This document shows positions 18,794 to 26,462 of a stretch of 64,000 nucleotides of DNA, piece after piece. Position 1 is the stretch's first letter, and every line of letters starts with the position of its first letter. The stretch is from an uncultured Ruminobacter sp. Its GTDB lineage: Bacteria; Pseudomonadota; Gammaproteobacteria; Enterobacterales; Succinivibrionaceae. A program made the position numbers and the translations under genes. The notes beneath the pieces are model-generated. The model ran no database searches. It worked only from the letters and a program-made list of their open reading frames with translations, and was not told where the DNA came from. The stretch lies in contig CACWVT010000010.1 of the NCBI GenBank assembly GCA_902764345.1, positions 1-64,000 on the forward strand. The letters run 5' to 3'.

Positions 18794-19042
18794 TTATTCA
18801 CGAATAGATACCATTACATTATCCCCATATCGCGCAAATACTATGTTGTAGTCTCTTCCTTCAAATGAAACCCAACATTGTGATACGGGATCACCTGATT
18901 GCCCACCATGCTCTTCGCAATATTTGGCACAGGCTTCGTAATATACATCTTTCAGAATTCCCCCATCCTTACCATTTGAAAGTAAATACACTAATTTTGA
19001 GTCGATAACTGACTCTCTCCAACCCTTTAAGAGTCCAAACAT
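18794..19042 (-). CDS. Hypothetical protein, 82 residues
   Basis: Not recognised. A small soluble protein starting after AGGATTAAATT-ATG. Features seen are three Cys (ACAKYC and SQCW) and a C-terminal beta-rich stretch (WVSFEGRDYNIVFARYGDNV). It follows the DUF2846 lipoprotein gene (19063-19611) by 20 bp in the same direction, so it is likely co-transcribed with it. No signal peptide is apparent, so unlike its upstream neighbours it probably stays in the cytoplasm. Confidence 0.5.
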   Translation of the reverse strand: MFGLLKGWRESVIDSKLVYLLSNGKDGGILKDVYYEACAKYCEEHGGQSGDPVSQCWVSFEGRDYNIVFARYGDNVMVSIRE

Positions 19043-19062
19043 AATTTAATCCTATCTGAATA

Positions 19063-19611
19063 TCACTTGGCTAAAGATTGGGCAGTCTCAGCATTTTTCG
19101 GTCCGGGAACTGATCCTTTTCCAGGTTCATTCTTGAATAATTTTAAATTCTTTTTTGGATCGTCTTTATTTTCAGCCAAATTGTAATCAGCGATATCTTT
19201 TTTAGCCTCTTCTTCATCCATTACTTCTAAATTGGCGCCACCTACAAATACACCCGGTCTTAAGTACTGCTTAACATAGTGGTTCTTACCCTCGATAAAA
19301 TTCAAAGACATATCGTTCTCACTAAACTCTGACTCGGTCTGAAGTACGTGCATCCCCGGTTCCACAAGTCTGTAAAAGAATCGGCATCTGGATGTTTCCC
19401 CTATGTATTGTCCGTCAACGTAGAGGTTCTTCTTTAACGACATTCCCATAATATTGCAGGTTCGATACAGATAAAGTCCTGACCAGCCTGAAGGTGGAGC
19501 ATTAAATTCCTTTGCATAATTCTCACTGGCAGTATCCTGAACTGCGACACTAGCACACCCTGTCAGAACTGCAGATAGTAATAAAACAATAGCAATTTTA
19601 TATTTTTTCAT
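19063..19611 (-). CDS. DUF2846-type lipoprotein, copy 2
   Basis: This 182-residue paralog of the lipoprotein at 3951-4508 has a signal peptide with lipobox LTGC and a mature start SVAVQDTASENYAKEFN. The core is GLYLYRTCNIMG, VDGQYIGETS, FYRLVEPGMHVLQT, HYVKQYLRPG, and the tail is EPGKGSVPGPKN...AKSLAK. Both copies keep the same order of conserved blocks, including the C-terminal Lys-Gly-Ser-Val motif, so they are recent duplicates or parallel acquisitions. The start is supported by TTAGGAGACATT-ATG. It lies 8 bp downstream of the exported protein gene 19620-19979 and 20 bp upstream of 18794-19042, forming a likely operon of envelope proteins. Confidence 0.85.
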   Translation of the reverse strand: MKKYKIAIVLLLSAVLTGCASVAVQDTASENYAKEFNAPPSGWSGLYLYRTCNIMGMSLKKNLYVDGQYIGETSRCRFFYRLVEPGMHVLQTESEFSENDMSLNFIEGKNHYVKQYLRPGVFVGGANLEVMDEEEAKKDIADYNLAENKDDPKKNLKLFKNEPGKGSVPGPKNAETAQSLAK

Positions 19612-19619
19612 AATGTCTC

Positions 19620-19979
19620 CTAATCACAATAATTCCAGCCTTCCTTAATTTTCCAGTTTATATCGTTTTGATCTTTAACTTGCTTTTCGTACGAAGGCAG
19701 ATAACTGCTACCTATATCTAGGCTAATGTATCCACCGGCATCCCACGGAACGATAAAATATGTCGAATAACTTCTGTAATCGGCCTTATATCCGTTTTCT
19801 CTAGCAAAGGAATTCAGCTCACTTCCACTGATAGTAAATCCTCTTACTGCGTAAGCATGGCTCCAAGAATAATCGGCACGTTGGTATTTAATACAAGCCT
19901 TTAAATCGTCTGTTGCCAAAGATTCATGGGCAGCCAAACATACGATAGGAAATAACAATATGGTTTTCAGAATATTCAT
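19620..19979 (-). CDS. Exported hypothetical protein, 119 residues
   Basis: The protein has a cleavable signal peptide (MNILKTILLFPIVCLAAHESLA, likely cut after SLA) and a mature domain of about 97 residues with two Cys (KACIKY and WNYC near the end) that could pair in the periplasm. The mature part is aromatic-rich (YRSYSTYFIVPWDAGGYISL), suggesting a small beta-rich fold. Family not recognised. It is followed after 8 bp by the DUF2846 lipoprotein gene in the same direction and preceded by another small exported protein gene, so a run of exported products is probably co-expressed. Confidence 0.65.
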   Translation of the reverse strand: MNILKTILLFPIVCLAAHESLATDDLKACIKYQRADYSWSHAYAVRGFTISGSELNSFARENGYKADYRSYSTYFIVPWDAGGYISLDIGSSYLPSYEKQVKDQNDINWKIKEGWNYCD

Positions 19980-20005
19980 CTCGCAACCCCGCTATCATTT
20001 CCCAT

Positions 20006-20251
20006 TTACCAGCGACTTTTAGCACAGGGCTTTCCTGTATAAGGATTAACATTCCCCTGAACAGACCAGTTATTATTGTGGTAACCGTCTCTTCCTGAAC
20101 GATAATGAGGGGAAACATAGGAACCATTACTGCGATAATATCCATTCACGTGTGATGATGAATGGTAGCCACCTCTATGACCACCAGCTTCTGCAGAAGT
20201 AACCCCAACTAAAGCTACAAGACTCGCTACAACCAAAATTAGTTGTCTCAT
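20006..20251 (-). CDS. Small exported Gly/His/Tyr-rich protein
   Basis: The 81-residue product starts at ATG 20251 after GGAGGGAGAGAAAT; the longer frame to 20338 has no such signal and would bury the signal peptide. The signal peptide is MRQLILVVASLVALVGVTSAEA. The mature part carries GGHRGGYHSS, then GSYVSPHYRSGRDGYHNNNW and NVNPYTGKPC. The latter motifs (YV.PHYRS, NNWS, NPYTGK) are familiar from short exported proteins in many proteobacteria and cyanobacteria whose function is unknown. It lies 26 bp upstream of the exported protein gene 19620-19979 in the same direction and may lead that operon. Confidence 0.7.
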   Translation of the reverse strand: MRQLILVVASLVALVGVTSAEAGGHRGGYHSSSHVNGYYRSNGSYVSPHYRSGRDGYHNNNWSVQGNVNPYTGKPCAKSRW

Positions 20252-20445
20252 ATTTCTCTCCCTCCGATAAAAATACCCAATATATTCAAGTTTACATTGA
20301 GCCTTTAAACCCTCTTTTTCTATTACCTTGACGCACATCTCGATACACGGCTGTACAACTTTTAATCCTTCAAAAATTATTTTTCTATAGCCTTCGTCAA
20401 AACATGGTTTTCACATCCATTGATATAGTAGGAGGTCAAAGATTT

Positions 20446-20655
20446 ATGACAGAACAACAGAAATCCATAATCAAAACTCTGCGCGAGCAGAATTTCAGTT
20501 ATAACGCCATTGCCAAAGCGATGGGTGTCACCGTGGCTACAGTTAAAAGTTACTGCCAGCGTGCAGGTCTCGCAGGCAACCGTAAGGAGGCGTTTAAGTC
20601 TCAGTCAGATACACCTTTGGAGCTTCCGACTTTCTGCAGATGCTGTGATACGTAA
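20446..20655 (+). pseudogene. Truncated helix-turn-helix protein of a recombinase-type cassette
   Basis: The frame starts at ATG 20446 after AGGAGGTCAAAGATTT. It encodes a helix-turn-helix (MTEQQKSIIKTLREQ, NFSYNAIAKAMGVTVATVKS) of the kind that accompanies recombinase genes in Firmicutes elements. Family members continue into a C-terminal zinc finger; here the sequence reaches CRCC and then stops. The last codons are IS-derived: 20646-20676 repeats 15775-15805 inside the IS3-like OrfA remnant. The gene was therefore cut by an IS3-like element and only the DNA-binding half remains. Confidence 0.55.
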
Positions 20656-20935
20656 AGATACATAATCATTGATATTTTCTCTAAACACTACTGTTTAAAT
20701 TTATGAGATTTTGGGATTATGTAATTCTTTCAGAAAGTGGAATTACAGACGACTGATGGATACAAAAGTATGCCTGATTGCTTGGAAATACGCTTCTTTG
20801 ACGATTCAGTTGCGGTAAGACGCATTAAGACTTTCAATGGCATTTGTGGTGTAAATTACCATTGTGCCAGATAGGTTGAAAAGTTTAAACGGATGATGAG
20901 TAAACGGTAGCATTTTGATGAACGACTTGTTCGCA
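20646..20935 (-). mobile_element. Remnants of IS3-like and IS256-like elements
   Basis: 20646-20676 repeats part of the IS3-like OrfA. On the minus strand, about 20785-20935 reads LPFTHHPFKLFNLSGT followed by MVIYTTNAIESLNASYRN and then TGA. The TTNAIESLN block is diagnostic of IS256 (mutator-type) transposases near their C-terminus. The fragment has no N-terminal DDE region, has an in-frame stop and is clearly inactive. Confidence 0.7.
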
Positions 20936-20962
20936 GATTAAGCTTAAAATAACAGTTGAATA

Positions 20963-21123
20963 ATTTGCTGGTACTAGTTAAATTACTGACATATGAACAG
21001 TACGGCTAATTGTTAACAGGAAGTTATGTCCTGTATCACGGATAAAAATTCGGCGCTATGATAAAATGACAGTCGATGGTGTTGAGTTCGGGGTGGTTAA
21101 AGTCATGGGAAGCATTCTGAATC
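20963..21123 (+). repeat. Upstream repeat of the AAA/PD-(D/E)XK genes, copy 1
   Basis: This 161-bp segment is nearly identical, with no indels, to 26302-26462. It includes the presumed promoter, the 11-codon leader ORF and the first codons of the ATPase gene. Homology stops sharply inside the coding region, a few codons after the start. Confidence 0.85.
21026..21061 (+). CDS. Putative 11-codon leader peptide upstream of AAA/PD-(D/E)XK copy 1
   Basis: ATG follows AGGAAGTT and encodes MSCITDKNSAL, ending in TGA. The equivalent ORF in copy 2 (26365-26400) differs at four bases: one Thr codon is silent, Ala becomes Val, one Leu codon is silent and TGA becomes TAA. All differences preserve the reading frame and the stop, which fits a translated leader. 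It ends 46 bp before the preferred start of the ATPase gene. Confidence 0.4.
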   Translation: MSCITDKNSAL

Positions 21124-22775
21124 CTGACAAGGAGAACAGTTTTATAAGACTTGCAAATCGAGAAAATAAGTATTTGTTTGTTGATAAAACTGATTTTATT
21201 GAAAAAACCAATAAGCGATTGAATGAAGATAACCGCTTCTTTGCCGTAACCCGTCCCCGCAGATTTGGGAAAACAGTAACAGCTCATATGCTGTCAGCTT
21301 ACTATTCCAAAGGATATGCCGGTCAAAAGATTTTTGATAATCTAAAAATAACGAACAATGAATTTAAAGACAGTTACGAAAAATACCTCAACAAATACAA
21401 TGTCATTTATATTGATATGAATACCATTGACGGATTGTTTGACGGCTATTCCAACAAGAAACAGAAGGTAGATGGCGTTAATGATCTGGTTGACTATTTC
21501 GAGTATTCAATAATTAAAGAATTAAAATCAAGCAGTGAATTTGCAGGGTGTCTCGAAAAACATCAGATTGAAAACACAGGACTTTTGGAAACTTTACTTG
21601 CGATTACTCAGGATTTGAATACCAAATTCATTTTTATTATGGATGAATGGGATTTGATATATCGGGAATATTGTAACGATGAAGTTCTACAGAAAAAATT
21701 TATTAAGCTGTTAAAAAATTTGTTTAAGGCTGATGGTGGACAGGTTTGCTTCGCACTTGCATATCTTACGGGTATTCTTCCGATCAAAAAATATAACTCT
21801 CAGTCTGCACTCAATGGCTTTGATGAATATAACATGCTTTCTCCTGGTGACTATGCTGCTTACTTCGGTTTTACGGAAGATGAGGTTGCCAATATTGTAA
21901 AATCACCTAACTGTAAAGTGTCACATCATGATTTAAAGGAGTGGTACAAGGGTTATAAAATCAAAGGTGTGGATATTTACAACCCTAATTCCGTATGCAA
22001 AGCTGTCAGCCGAAACGAATGTCTCAGTTATTGGAGCGGAACATCATCCAACGAAGAATTCATATCTTTGATTAACATGAATTTCGCTGGAATTAAGGAT
22101 GATATCATCCACCTTATAGAAGGCAGCACTATTCAATTCAACTGCAGAACTTTCCAAAACGATATGGTGTCAATTGAGAATAAAGATGATATTTTCTCGT
22201 TGCTGGTATGTCTTGGTTATCTCGGGTGCGTTGATGATGAAGGAGATTATCGTGTTGCCTATGTGCCTAACAAAGAAATAAAAACAGCTCTTTCTTCTCT
22301 GGTGAAGGCTCAGCCATGGTTTAATTCAATGCCTATAATTGAGCGTTCAGAATCGCTTTTTAAAGCCATAACAGAGCTTGATGGTAATAAGACTGCAGAA
22401 ATCATCACTGAGATTCATAACTCACCTAATGTATCCCTTCTTACCTATAACCGTGAAGAATCCATGGTGTTCTGCCTTATATCCGGTCTCAAGTGGCGAA
22501 CCGAACGTGAATATGAATGCTTCCGTGAACTGCAGTCCGGTAAAGGAAGCGCCGCTCTGATTTATGCACCGAAGAGGAACATAAATCTTCCTATCCTGCT
22601 CATAGAATTTAAATATGGTCAGAGCGCGGAAGAAGCTATGGAACAGATTAAGGAAAAGGAATATTTCAGCAGATACCGTGATGGTGATTATCCTAACGAT
22701 GTGTTGCTTATAGGCATTAACTATAATCCTAAAACAAAGGATCACCAGTGCCTGATTGAAAAGTTGGAGAAATAA
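21108..22775 (+). CDS. AAA-ATPase-like / PD-(D/E)XK nuclease-like protein, copy 1
   Basis: The 555-residue product belongs to the large gut-bacterial family with an N-terminal AAA-ATPase-like domain and a C-terminal PD-(D/E)XK-like domain (PF09820/PF08011 type). The family usually begins 'MG..LNP', so ATG 21108 (after GGGGTGG) is preferred to the in-frame ATG at 21066. The P-loop lies in TRPRRFGKTVTA and Walker B in FIFIMDEWDLIYRE. The nuclease-like end has LLIEFKYGQSAEEAMEQIKE. The Asp expected before that strand is Ala here (GSAALIYAP, codon 22554-22556), whereas copy 2 has GSADLIYAP. Copy 1 is therefore probably nuclease-inactive. Its biological role is unknown across the family. Confidence 0.85.
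   Translation, partial: GSILNPDKENSFIRLANRENKYLFVDKTDFIEKTNKRLNEDNRFFAVTRPRRFGKTVTAHMLSAYYSKGYAGQKIFDNLKITNNEFKDSYEKYLNKYNVIYIDMNTIDGLFDGYSNKKQKVDGVNDLVDYFEYSIIKELKSSSEFAGCLEKHQIENTGLLETLLAITQDLNTKFIFIMDEWDLIYREYCNDEVLQKKFIKLLKNLFKADGGQVCFALAYLTGILPIKKYNSQSALNGFDEYNMLSPGDYAAYFGFTEDEVANIVKSPNCKVSHHDLKEWYKGYKIKGVDIYNPNSVCKAVSRNECLSYWSGTSSNEEFISLINMNFAGIKDDIIHLIEGSTIQFNCRTFQNDMVSIENKDDIFSLLVCLGYLGCVDDEGDYRVAYVPNKEIKTALSSLVKAQPWFNSMPIIERSESLFKAITELDGNKTAEIITEIHNSPNVSLLTYNREESMVFCLISGLKWRTEREYECFRELQSGKGSAALIYAPKRNINLPILLIEFKYGQSAEEAMEQIKEKEYFSRYRDGDYPNDVLLIGINYNPKTKDHQCLIEKLEK
22145..22755 (+). repeat. Near-identical 3' coding segment shared with AAA copy 2
   Basis: From the block coding CRTFQNDMVSIENKDD to almost the end of the gene, this segment differs from 27481-28091 by only scattered bases, while the middle of the two genes is strongly diverged. 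This pattern indicates recent gene conversion or recombination between the copies. Confidence 0.8.
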
Positions 22776-22778
22776 TTC

Positions 22779-23891
22779 ATGCCTAATGATTGTTATACCC
22801 GACAGAATCTGAAAGAAGCCAAAATGTGCGCTTTCAAAACTATTGGGAAAATTCAATATCCGAGCTGTCCTCAATGTGGAAAAATCGGTAGTTATACCAG
22901 TGGAATAACTTTATCACCTCTTATAGAACTCATAAATCACATTTATAACGGGCATGAAATTCTAAATTTACGCCCCGGTCCAGTACTGCAGTACTGTGAC
23001 AAATGCGGAACTGTTTATTTCAATCCGGCAAACACTGAAGTTGCTCTTAGCGGTACCCGCAACAGGATCGCCGTACTGTCAGGATTTTGGTTTATGCTGT
23101 TTGCCATCATTACGGGATACATACTTTATCTTTATTTTTCCGGATTTTTGAATTGTCTTACCGGAATGCAAGCATCTGCGGGAAATCTTCAGTGTACTGT
23201 TACACCTAACCTCATTATCATAAGCATATTCTGTTTTTTGGGTTTGGTTTCATTGATTTATTACGGCGCAAAATATTCCGATGACTGTAAAAAAGAATTT
23301 GCCGAATCTGCCCGAAGGCTTAGCAACACAGAATACCTGAAGGCCATGGAAAGATTTGGTATAACACTGCCAGTTAAATACAAAAAACTAATAAATTCCC
23401 GAGATAATGCCAAACAAGGCATTTTTTTCATCGACAATTCACAACGTCAAGACGACGTATATCTTATAGATAACTACTGTTGCAGTTACTGCGGTTATAT
23501 GCTCAAACGCCCGTCTCTTTATGAAAAGAGCATCGGTCCCGCGCTAATCAAATGTCCGCAATGTCACATAAATCTTTATGACAACAATGCAATCGAGCTT
23601 GCGGCTCCGGTAAAGGCGTGGCAGTCATACAGATATAAATGTTTTCGAAAATCGCAACTGATATGTATTCTCCTGTTTTCAGGACTTTCCTTTATTTCGG
23701 TTGCAATTATGATTTCAGTTGGATATTTTCTTAAGAGCGAGCTACAGGAAATAATGTATGCCGAAGAATTATTCGGCCCAGATGCACCGAATATAAAGCT
23801 TTTTGGTTGTGAACTGATGATAGAAATCATCGCTGGAATAGGACTGTATAAATTTTTGCTCGCCATATTCAGACTCCACCGGAAAGGCTAA
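22779..23891 (+). CDS. Multi-pass membrane protein with two zinc-ribbon pairs
   Basis: The 370-residue protein starts 3 bp after the ATPase gene, so the two are likely co-transcribed; an alternative start is ATG 22824 (MCAFKTIG). It has CPQCGK near the N-terminus and CDKCGTVYF about 60 residues later, then two transmembrane helices (FWFMLFAIITGYILYLYF and LIIISIFCFLGLVSLIYYG). A soluble segment with a second Cys set (CCSYCGYML and KCPQCHINLY) follows, then two more helices near the C-terminus. The Cys pairs suggest cytoplasmic zinc ribbons on both sides of a helical pair. No family was recognised; such proteins are often of unknown envelope function. Confidence 0.7.
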   Translation: MPNDCYTRQNLKEAKMCAFKTIGKIQYPSCPQCGKIGSYTSGITLSPLIELINHIYNGHEILNLRPGPVLQYCDKCGTVYFNPANTEVALSGTRNRIAVLSGFWFMLFAIITGYILYLYFSGFLNCLTGMQASAGNLQCTVTPNLIIISIFCFLGLVSLIYYGAKYSDDCKKEFAESARRLSNTEYLKAMERFGITLPVKYKKLINSRDNAKQGIFFIDNSQRQDDVYLIDNYCCSYCGYMLKRPSLYEKSIGPALIKCPQCHINLYDNNAIELAAPVKAWQSYRYKCFRKSQLICILLFSGLSFISVAIMISVGYFLKSELQEIMYAEELFGPDAPNIKLFGCELMIEIIAGIGLYKFLLAIFRLHRKG

Positions 23892-23894
23892 TTT

Positions 23895-24023
23895 ATGAAA
23901 AATTTCGATACACTGTTCTCTGAATCAGAACATCGTATGAAAAATCATATCTATGCTGAAAAGGTTGCAAGAGGAGAAAAACTTTTTGAAGAATGGGAAA
24001 AATCCCAAAAACTTAAACATTAA
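23895..24023 (+). CDS. Small charged protein, 42 residues, hypothetical
   Basis: This short frame begins 3 bp after the membrane protein gene and reads MKNFDTLFSESEHRMKNH, then a helical, charged region (KVARGEKLFEEWEKSQ) ending KLKH. The close spacing suggests co-translation with its neighbour. There is no identifiable family. A larger overlapping frame in another phase (23953-24159) has no start signal, so the short frame is preferred. Evidence for coding is the position and amphipathic composition only. Confidence 0.4.
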   Translation: MKNFDTLFSESEHRMKNHIYAEKVARGEKLFEEWEKSQKLKH

Positions 24024-24230
24024 GAGAAATGCATACTACCTGATTGCGGTAATTCCCATTACTTCCATCCCTACATCAATTTTATCCCTAATACCACGCT
24101 GGAATGTATACGGACTTAACTCGAAAGTATATCCGGTAACTACACATATGCCGTTTTAAGTCAGTGTTTAATCTTCAGTAACTGTTTCTAGACACTTTCT
24201 TCTTTTAATTTCAATATATCTCAGAGTTTT

Positions 24231-24256
24231 CCTCGATCTTGTCAAAAGTGTCGAGG
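24231..24256 (+). terminator. Possible terminator hairpin before the tape-measure remnant
   Basis: Stem CCTCGA/TCGAGG with a 14-nt loop, followed by TACTTTTTTATTTT on the plus strand. It could end the preceding transcript. The stem is only 6 bp. Confidence 0.45.
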
Positions 24257-24283
24257 TACTTTTTTATTTTCAGGAGTTTCAAA

Positions 24284-25321
24284 ATGAACGACAGCACCCT
24301 CAGGCTTTCTGCCGACACGTCAGCTCTCTCGGATTCACTCTCCAAAATTGCCGAAGAGATGACGGCCATGAAGGACGCTGTTTCCTCCTCGGCTGCGGCT
24401 ATGGGAGCAAATCTTGATGCATCCGCAAAACAGGCAGAAGCTACCAATGCCGCCATTCACGGACTTGATGACAGCGTTAAGACCGTAACGGATTCGATTG
24501 AAGCTCAGACTAAAACCGTAACCGACCTCGGTAGCGAGCAAAGCAAGGTAACAAAGGAAATCAGCGAGACCTTAAATATTCAGAACTCCCGGCAGAAGGA
24601 TGCCAATACCACTCTTGCCGAGCAGAAGAAAATCATGCAGGAGCAGGAAACCGAAATCAAAAAGGTAACCAAGGCCGTGGACACACAGACCGGAGTTCTG
24701 CAGAAAAATGCCGGTGGCTGGAAAATGCTGATGACCGGCTTTGCCATCAAATTTGCCTCTGAAATCGTGGACGGCTTCAAGAGCATTATTTCCACCAGAC
24801 TTGAGGCCTCCCGTGTCTACGAGGACATGTCAGCAAGACTCACTCCGCTGGTTGGTGATTTTGAAACTGCTCAGAAAACCTTCTGGAGTCTGAACGGTCT
24901 TGAGGATGAGACGGCTACCGCTACGGATAAACTCGCCAAAGCCTTTGTAGACTTAGGCAACAACGGACTTACCAACTCAAACGAACAGCTTAAGACCTAT
25001 GCCACCATCGCCCATGGAACAGGCAGAGACATCAACTCTCTGACTGATGCGGTTATTGCCTTCTCTCAAGGCTCAACAAAAGCACTCCGGCAGTTCGGCA
25101 TTACGGCAAAGAATAACGGTGACACCATCTCTCTTTCCTATAAAGGCTCAACCACTGAAATTCAGAAGAACAGCAAGGCTCTTGATGAGTACCTTTCCAA
25201 CCTTGCCAGAAACAATTTTGACGGAGTAATGGAAGCCAAGCTCAACACTGTATCTGCCGCTACCGGAAGACTGGATAATGCCTGGGGAACATTCTGCACA
25301 AGACTAATGAAATCTTTTTAA
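24284..25321 (+). pseudogene. Truncated phage tail tape-measure-like protein
   Basis: The frame has 345 codons from ATG 24284, which follows CAGGAGTTTCAAA; an upstream in-frame start at 24239 lies within a hairpin. The first 120 residues are a coiled-coil-like, Ala/Thr/Lys-rich region (KIAEEMTAMKDAVSSSAAAM). A hydrophobic segment (GGWKMLMTGFAIKFASEI) and a helical domain follow (QGSTKALRQFGITAKNNGD, AATGRLDNAWGTFCTRL) of the kind found near the start of tail length tape-measure proteins. Such proteins usually exceed 600 residues; this one stops after CTRLMKSF. No capsid, portal or lysis genes are nearby, so it is an isolated prophage relic. Confidence 0.7.
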
Positions 25322-25656
25322 TTCTTTGAGGACATATTGTTCAAATCATGAATAAGGTCGGCGGAAAACGTACTCAGGCCTTATTTTGCATACGAGAAAT
25401 TCTTGAAAAAAATTTGTATGAATGACGCAGATTCAAAGAAGCAGTGGGAAAAAGAAAGATAAAAATCGAATATAATTTCTTCGGTATTATTTTATGATAA
25501 TATTATTCAGAGCTTTTATAGTGTTTCTCCCGTTAACTCATTTTTGATTTTTCAGTTTTTTCAGTTATAAGTTAAGAAACATTAGTCTCATGATTAGATT
25601 ATGAAAATGCCAAGCTTTTTTTATGTTTCTTTATACGTAATTGTAAGGATAATGGA
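25322..25656. other. AT-rich gene-free stretch
   Basis: These 335 bp follow the broken tape-measure gene. No frame continues the phage protein and no terminator with a clear stem was seen. The right end should hold the promoter of the 25657-26148 gene. Confidence 0.4.
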
Positions 25657-26148
25657 ATGATAAAAAGTGGGAATAAAAAAAGTCGTATTATGGCCATACT
25701 CACATCTGAAAAAACAGGCGTTATTTCACTTTTAGTGGTAGCAATTATTTTTCCATTGGCAATGTTTATCCATTCCTGCAATCAAACAGCTCTCATCGTT
25801 CCCGGAAAGAAGTTGGAAAAAACATTGAAAAACATGTCCAACGAAGCGCTTAGCATTCGAAAGACGAATAAGGAAGTAACTTCAGTGACTGGTTTTAAAT
25901 GCCAAAAAAGATCGAATTTTCTGGAAGCGAGACACCACTGTACGGCTAATGTTCATTTTACAGATGGAACAATGTCTCAGATTTGCATTCTCCGGGATTT
26001 TTATCATCCCATCATAGGCTACCGACTTGAAACTCACTGTGTGAACATGACAGTTTCCATGTGTGAATTTGATTCAGATATTGTGATTAAAAAAGATTTT
26101 TGCTTTAAAACATTATTCTATGATTTTCACAATGAAGTAGTACAGTAA
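25657..26148 (+). CDS. Membrane-anchored Cys-rich hypothetical protein
   Basis: The 163-residue product starts after AAGGATAATGGA-ATG. A basic N-terminus precedes one transmembrane helix (GVISLLVVAIIFPLAMFI, about residues 21-38). The remaining 120 residues are probably external and contain six Cys (VTGFKCQKRS, RHHCTANVHF, SQICILRD, ETHCVNM, SMCEFD, KDFCFKT), suggesting disulfides. Mature-region strands such as ANVHFTDGTMSQICIL indicate a beta-rich fold. Not recognised. It is a single gene with its own terminator, set between the phage relic and the second AAA copy. Confidence 0.6.
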   Translation: MIKSGNKKSRIMAILTSEKTGVISLLVVAIIFPLAMFIHSCNQTALIVPGKKLEKTLKNMSNEALSIRKTNKEVTSVTGFKCQKRSNFLEARHHCTANVHFTDGTMSQICILRDFYHPIIGYRLETHCVNMTVSMCEFDSDIVIKKDFCFKTLFYDFHNEVVQ

Positions 26149-26176
26149 TTAAACCTTAGCTTCATTCCCTAAGAGA

Positions 26177-26200
26177 AAGCCGACAGTTATCTGCCGGCTT
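26177..26200 (+). terminator. Hairpin terminator after the Cys-rich membrane protein
   Basis: AAGCCGaCAG and CTGcCGGCTT pair around a TTAT loop with one internal mismatch, 29 bp past the stop. The following sequence (AAATTTAT) is only weakly T-rich. Confidence 0.6.
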
Positions 26201-26301
26201 AAATTTATAGAATTTCTAATAGCCAATCTGCCCATTCCAACTACATTCTGTCATAGTCATATTTTGTAGACACCATTCTGTCATTTTCATCAAATATAAC
26301 T

Positions 26302-26462
26302 ATTTGCTGGTACTAGTTAAATTACTGACATATGAACAGTACGGCTAATTGTTAACAGGAAGTTATGTCCTGTATCACTGATAAAAATTCGGTGCTGTAA
26401 TAAAATGACAGTCGATGGTGTTGAGTTCGGGGTGGTTAAAGTCATGGGAAGTATTCTGAATC
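26302..26462 (+). repeat. Upstream repeat of the AAA/PD-(D/E)XK genes, copy 2
   Basis: Second copy of the 161-bp repeat at 20963-21123, exactly collinear (offset 5339 bp throughout). Immediately before it, 26244-26290 carries two direct repeats of CATTCTGTCAT with TCAT two bases on, absent from copy 1. Confidence 0.85.
26365..26400 (+). CDS. Putative 11-codon leader peptide upstream of AAA/PD-(D/E)XK copy 2
   Basis: Same position, ribosome-binding site (AGGAAGTT) and length as the copy 1 leader; encodes MSCITDKNSVL, ending in TAA. See the copy 1 entry for the frame-preserving substitutions. Function would be attenuation or translational coupling if real. Confidence 0.4.
   Translation: MSCITDKNSVL

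Noticed and set aside
23953..24159. 68-codon plus-strand frame and an antisense open frame covering 24024-24160
   Set aside because: Neither has a start signal or family resemblance. The antisense reading (containing VTGYTFELSPYTFQRG) looks protein-like but lacks a start and is too short to call.
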